Assembly: GCA_015223015.1 (NCBI GenBank)
Contig: JADFWK010000045.1
Coordinates: 1-8,913, forward strand
Reading direction: 5' to 3'
DNA from: Pseudomonadota bacterium
GTDB lineage: Bacteria > Desulfobacterota > DSM-4660 > Desulfatiglandales > B25-G16
DNA length: 8,913 nucleotides
Shown here piece after piece: positions 6,922 through 8,913 of this stretch; the first letter of the stretch is position 1, and each line of letters begins with the position of its first letter. The position numbers were made by a program, and so were the translations under genes. The notes beneath the pieces are model-generated. The model worked only from the letters and a program-made list of their open reading frames with translations, had not been told where the DNA came from and made no database searches.

Positions 6922-7227
6922 ATGGCAAGCACAACAGACATGAATATCGTCCTGGGGCAGGGAAATGCTGTGAAAGAGGTGCACAATGTCAGAAAGCAGA
7001 ATCTGGAGTTGAATCAACAATTTGTTGCCCAGCAAACAGAGGAGAAGAAAAGAGAGGATATGGTAAAGGTCCAGGAATTTGAAACTGCCAAGAAGATAGG
7101 GATTGAAGAGGATGAAGAGAAAAAGAAGAAGAAAGGCTCCGGACAAGATGAAAAAGGCTCAAAGAAGAAACAGTCAGAAGAGGCATCAAATCTATCTGAG
7201 GGAAACCTGATAGATATCAGGGTCTAG
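6922..7227 (+). CDS. Small charged protein of unknown function in flagellar cluster
   Basis: This 101-residue protein has no signal peptide or membrane segment. Residues 1-25 are moderately conserved-looking (TTDMNIVLGQGNAVKEVHNV). Residues 18-58 are a Gln/Glu/Lys-rich probable helix. Residues 62-90 are a low-complexity Glu/Lys linker with five consecutive Lys. It ends in a short hydrophobic tag, GNLIDIRV (94-101). The ATG has a good GGAG site (6912-6915) with proper spacing, and the stop is 2 bp from the next start, which supports a real translated gene. From memory, small charged proteins ending in an 'IDIRV/IDVKV'-type tail occur beside SwrB-like or FliK-like genes in several flagellar clusters; I could not verify this here. 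Function unknown; a role in flagellar assembly is inferred from context only. Confidence 0.75.
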   Translation: MASTTDMNIVLGQGNAVKEVHNVRKQNLELNQQFVAQQTEEKKREDMVKVQEFETAKKIGIEEDEEKKKKKGSGQDEKGSKKKQSEEASNLSEGNLIDIRV

Positions 7228-7229
7228 CA

Positions 7230-7730
7230 ATGTCAACTACTACTGAGCTTCAACTCCTGATGTTTGCTCAAATTGGGATTGATATTATCATTATCGTTGT
7301 TTTCATATTTGTGATTAGAAGATTACGCTATCCCAAAAAAGGTAAATCATTCGATAAGACAGTCAGAATACTTGAATCGCTCTTCACTGACGCAGATAAA
7401 ATAGCACAACAATTCAAGGTGCAACTGGAGGAAAAACATCATCTTATCAAACGACTTAATGAACAATTGGACAAGAGGATAGGCAGTTTGAGCGGGTTGT
7501 TGCAAAGGGCGGATGCATTACTCTCGTCACATGCTCAACAGGCCGCAGATACCGAATGCGACCCCCTTTCTCTTAATAGCCAAGAGAGACAGATTATCGC
7601 CTTGGCAGGTGAAGGGTATGATCTAGAAGAAATAGCGAAAAGACTTTCAATTCCCAAGGAAGAGGTGAAACTCGTCTTGGATCTAAAGCAAAAACTTTCA
7701 CAGATAGGTAAAGAAGAAGGTCTATCTTGA
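7230..7730 (+). CDS. SwrB/DUF2802-like membrane-anchored coiled-coil protein with C-terminal HTH
   Basis: The 166-residue protein has an N-terminal membrane anchor (about 9-29, IDIIIIVVFIFVI) followed by RRLRYPKKGK, so the rest is cytoplasmic. A long helical, probably coiled-coil segment spans about 42-105. A compact C-terminal helix-turn-helix follows: LNSQERQIIALAGEGYDLEEIAKRLSIPKEEVKLVLDL (115-152). This layout matches DUF2802-type proteins and Bacillus SwrB, which promotes flagellar basal-body maturation. The HTH resembles sigma region 4/LuxR-type helices, but in this family it is not established as DNA-binding. AGGG at 7219-7222 serves as ribosome binding site 7 bp from the ATG. The stop overlaps the TTG start of the next gene (TTGA), giving tight coupling. 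The domain family is assigned by architecture. Confidence 0.75.
   Translation: MSTTTELQLLMFAQIGIDIIIIVVFIFVIRRLRYPKKGKSFDKTVRILESLFTDADKIAQQFKVQLEEKHHLIKRLNEQLDKRIGSLSGLLQRADALLSSHAQQAADTECDPLSLNSQERQIIALAGEGYDLEEIAKRLSIPKEEVKLVLDLKQKLSQIGKEEGLS
7713..7720 (+). promoter_or_regulatory. Ribosome binding site deciding the TTG start at 7727
   Basis: GAAGAAGG lies 6 bp before TTG 7727-7729. The nearest in-frame ATG is over 100 bp downstream and would delete part of the OB-like domain, so this site supports the TTG start. Confidence 0.65.
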
Positions 7731-8809
7731 TAGAAGTTAGTTCTCCATCCTCTTCACCATCCAAGATATCTCTTCAAAAAGAAACACATCCTAAATCCTT
7801 TCTCACACTATCCAAAAATGAAATTGTTGAGGGAATGGTACTCAAATCATTCTCTCTGAGCAAGGCCTTGTTGTTCATCAAAGGAAGACGAGTAATGGCC
7901 AGAACCGCTGTTCCCTTGACCGAAGGGAGGCTCTTGTCATTAAAAGTTCAAGAGACAGTGCCTGTTCTAACTTTCAAGCTCCTCGGAACAAAGCCTGCGG
8001 ATCTAGATATCGTCAGTATTGCTCTGATACTGTCTGCAGTAAAGGAGAATCTATGGAAATCTACCTCTGAGAATATAGCTCATTACGGGCTTTCAAGAGA
8101 GGCTCTGTCCAGATTTAAGGAATTGATGGATGATTTGTCGCGTGGACTATTCTCAAAATCAGGGCCAGACCTTCTCAGGCTCCTTATTGATAAATCAGGT
8201 ATGAGTTGGGAGGCAAAGCTCAGAGAGGCATTACATAATAAAACGATTGGAAGAGATAATCTTGCTCAGCTCATAGATGGGGATCTAAAAGGCCTGGCAT
8301 CAAAATTCCTTGGCCTTAAAGGAGAGAGTGCAGTCCTCCTGAAGAGATTGGTATCGACCCTTACCCACATCCAAATCCTTAACCATCTTGGACTGGAGCA
8401 GGAAGAGAAAATTTTTCTCCCGGTCCCGATTCAGTTTCCTGATGGTCTGTTTACCGTTGGCCAGTTGCTGATTCAGCTCCCTCAAAAGGAATGGGATGAA
8501 CATCGAAAGAAAAAGGCTCATAAAGATCTCTCAAGGATTACCTTTTTGTTAGACTTATCCGTGCTTGGACCCCTGAGGGCGGATCTTAGCATTCAGGGGC
8601 AAGCGATAGAAGGAAGGTTTTTGCTAACCAAAAAGGAAACCAAGGAACGTATTGAAAAAGGTATACCGCTCCTTGTCAGCAGATTGGAAGAAAGGGGTTT
8701 TTCCGTCCTATCCATGGAGTGCCATCTCAAGGATCCGCTGATCGTTAACGAATCACTCATCCAAGAGATTATTCCGGATGAAGGCTATACGCTGAACCTG
8801 ATTGCCTGA
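7727..8809 (+). CDS. FliK-like flagellar hook-length control family protein with OB-like N-terminal domain
   Basis: The 360-residue protein starts at TTG and overlaps the preceding stop by 2 bp. After a Ser-rich leader (1-20), residues 30-86 (EIVEGMVLKSFSLSKALLFI through ETVPVLTFKLLG) have the alternating pattern of a small beta-barrel or OB-like domain. Residues 93-222 are helical. Residues 226-335 resemble the FliK C-terminal (Flg_hook) domain, with ITFLLDLSVLGPLRADLSIQ (271-290), a second strand QAIEGRFLLTKKET and a helix EKGIPLLVSRLEERGFSVLSM (310-330). FliK C-terminal domains bind FlhB and trigger the export switch. The central Pro/Gln-rich ruler of classical FliK is missing and the N-terminal part differs, so it may be a second FliK-type regulator alongside a true FliK elsewhere. 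Family-level call is fairly firm; exact role is inferred. Confidence 0.75.
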   Translation: MIEVSSPSSSPSKISLQKETHPKSFLTLSKNEIVEGMVLKSFSLSKALLFIKGRRVMARTAVPLTEGRLLSLKVQETVPVLTFKLLGTKPADLDIVSIALILSAVKENLWKSTSENIAHYGLSREALSRFKELMDDLSRGLFSKSGPDLLRLLIDKSGMSWEAKLREALHNKTIGRDNLAQLIDGDLKGLASKFLGLKGESAVLLKRLVSTLTHIQILNHLGLEQEEKIFLPVPIQFPDGLFTVGQLLIQLPQKEWDEHRKKKAHKDLSRITFLLDLSVLGPLRADLSIQGQAIEGRFLLTKKETKERIEKGIPLLVSRLEERGFSVLSMECHLKDPLIVNESLIQEIIPDEGYTLNLIA

Positions 8810-8906
8810 GCATGTGGGAAGTGGATGTGGGATACAGGATGGGGGGTAGAAAGGGCAAGGGGTATAAGGTGCTGCCTGCACAAATCGCACATCGGGAATT
8901 ACATAC
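8810..8906 (+). repeat. Purine-rich low-complexity spacer after the FliK-like gene
   Basis: The first 50 bp are strongly G/A-rich, with ATGTGGGA repeated at 8812-8819 and 8825-8832, a run of six G around 8841-8846 and further AGGG/AAGGGG words. I see no gene, promoter consensus or terminator in it. It resembles the repeat-filled gaps at 1119-1249 and 6868-6888 in character but not in sequence. Confidence 0.5.
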
Positions 8907-8913
8907 ATGAAAA

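Noticed and set aside
8907..8913. Possible start (ATGAAAA) of the next gene
   Set aside because: Only two codons are visible and no clear ribosome binding site precedes them. A downstream gene is expected, perhaps an FlhB C-terminal-domain homologue, but this window cannot show it.

Overview
The window is a chromosomal flagellar gene cluster, all on the + strand. It runs from the last codons of an upstream gene (probably fliR) through flhB, flhA, flhF, flhG and fliA, then four less well characterised genes: a FliL-like membrane protein with an acidic tail, a small charged protein, a SwrB/DUF2802-like membrane protein and a FliK-like protein with an OB-like N-terminal part. Base composition looks moderate (roughly mid-40s % GC by eye). 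The gene order and the tail genes fit a Desulfobacterota/'Deltaproteobacteria'-type or related Gram-negative bacterium. No rRNA or other phylogenetic marker is present, so this is inference.

Layout. 1-29: end of the upstream gene. 33-1118: flhB (export-gate switch protein). 1119-1249: a repeat-filled gap with three unrelated short tandem or direct repeats. 1250-3337: flhA. 3327-4382: flhF, overlapping flhA by 11 bp. 4409-5341: flhG. 5325-6083: fliA, overlapping flhG by 17 bp. 6086-6748: FliL-like protein, 2 bp after fliA. 6749-6921: gap with a small hairpin and another heptamer repeat. 6922-7227: 101-residue charged protein. 7230-7730: membrane/coiled-coil/helix-turn-helix protein. 7727-8809: FliK-like protein starting at TTG and overlapping the previous stop. 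8810-8913: purine-rich low-complexity spacer with no convincing gene.

How the genes work together. FlhB and FlhA (with FliR upstream) form the membrane part of the flagellar type III export apparatus. FlhF (SRP-type GTPase) and FlhG (MinD-type ATPase) set the position and number of flagella. FliA is the sigma-28 factor for late flagellar genes. The tail genes probably act in stator or motor support (FliL-like), assembly (SwrB-like) and control of export specificity (FliK-like).

Most notable points: the FlhB autocleavage motif reads NPTA instead of the near-universal NPTH; all three real gaps of an otherwise overlapping operon are filled with short repeats, one of which supplies the flhB stop codon and another of which occupies the place of the flhA ribosome binding site; and the FliL-like protein has a strongly two-part charged cytoplasmic tail. 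I did not find a clearly new class of system. The best candidates for undescribed biology are the repeat insertions and the four-gene tail.
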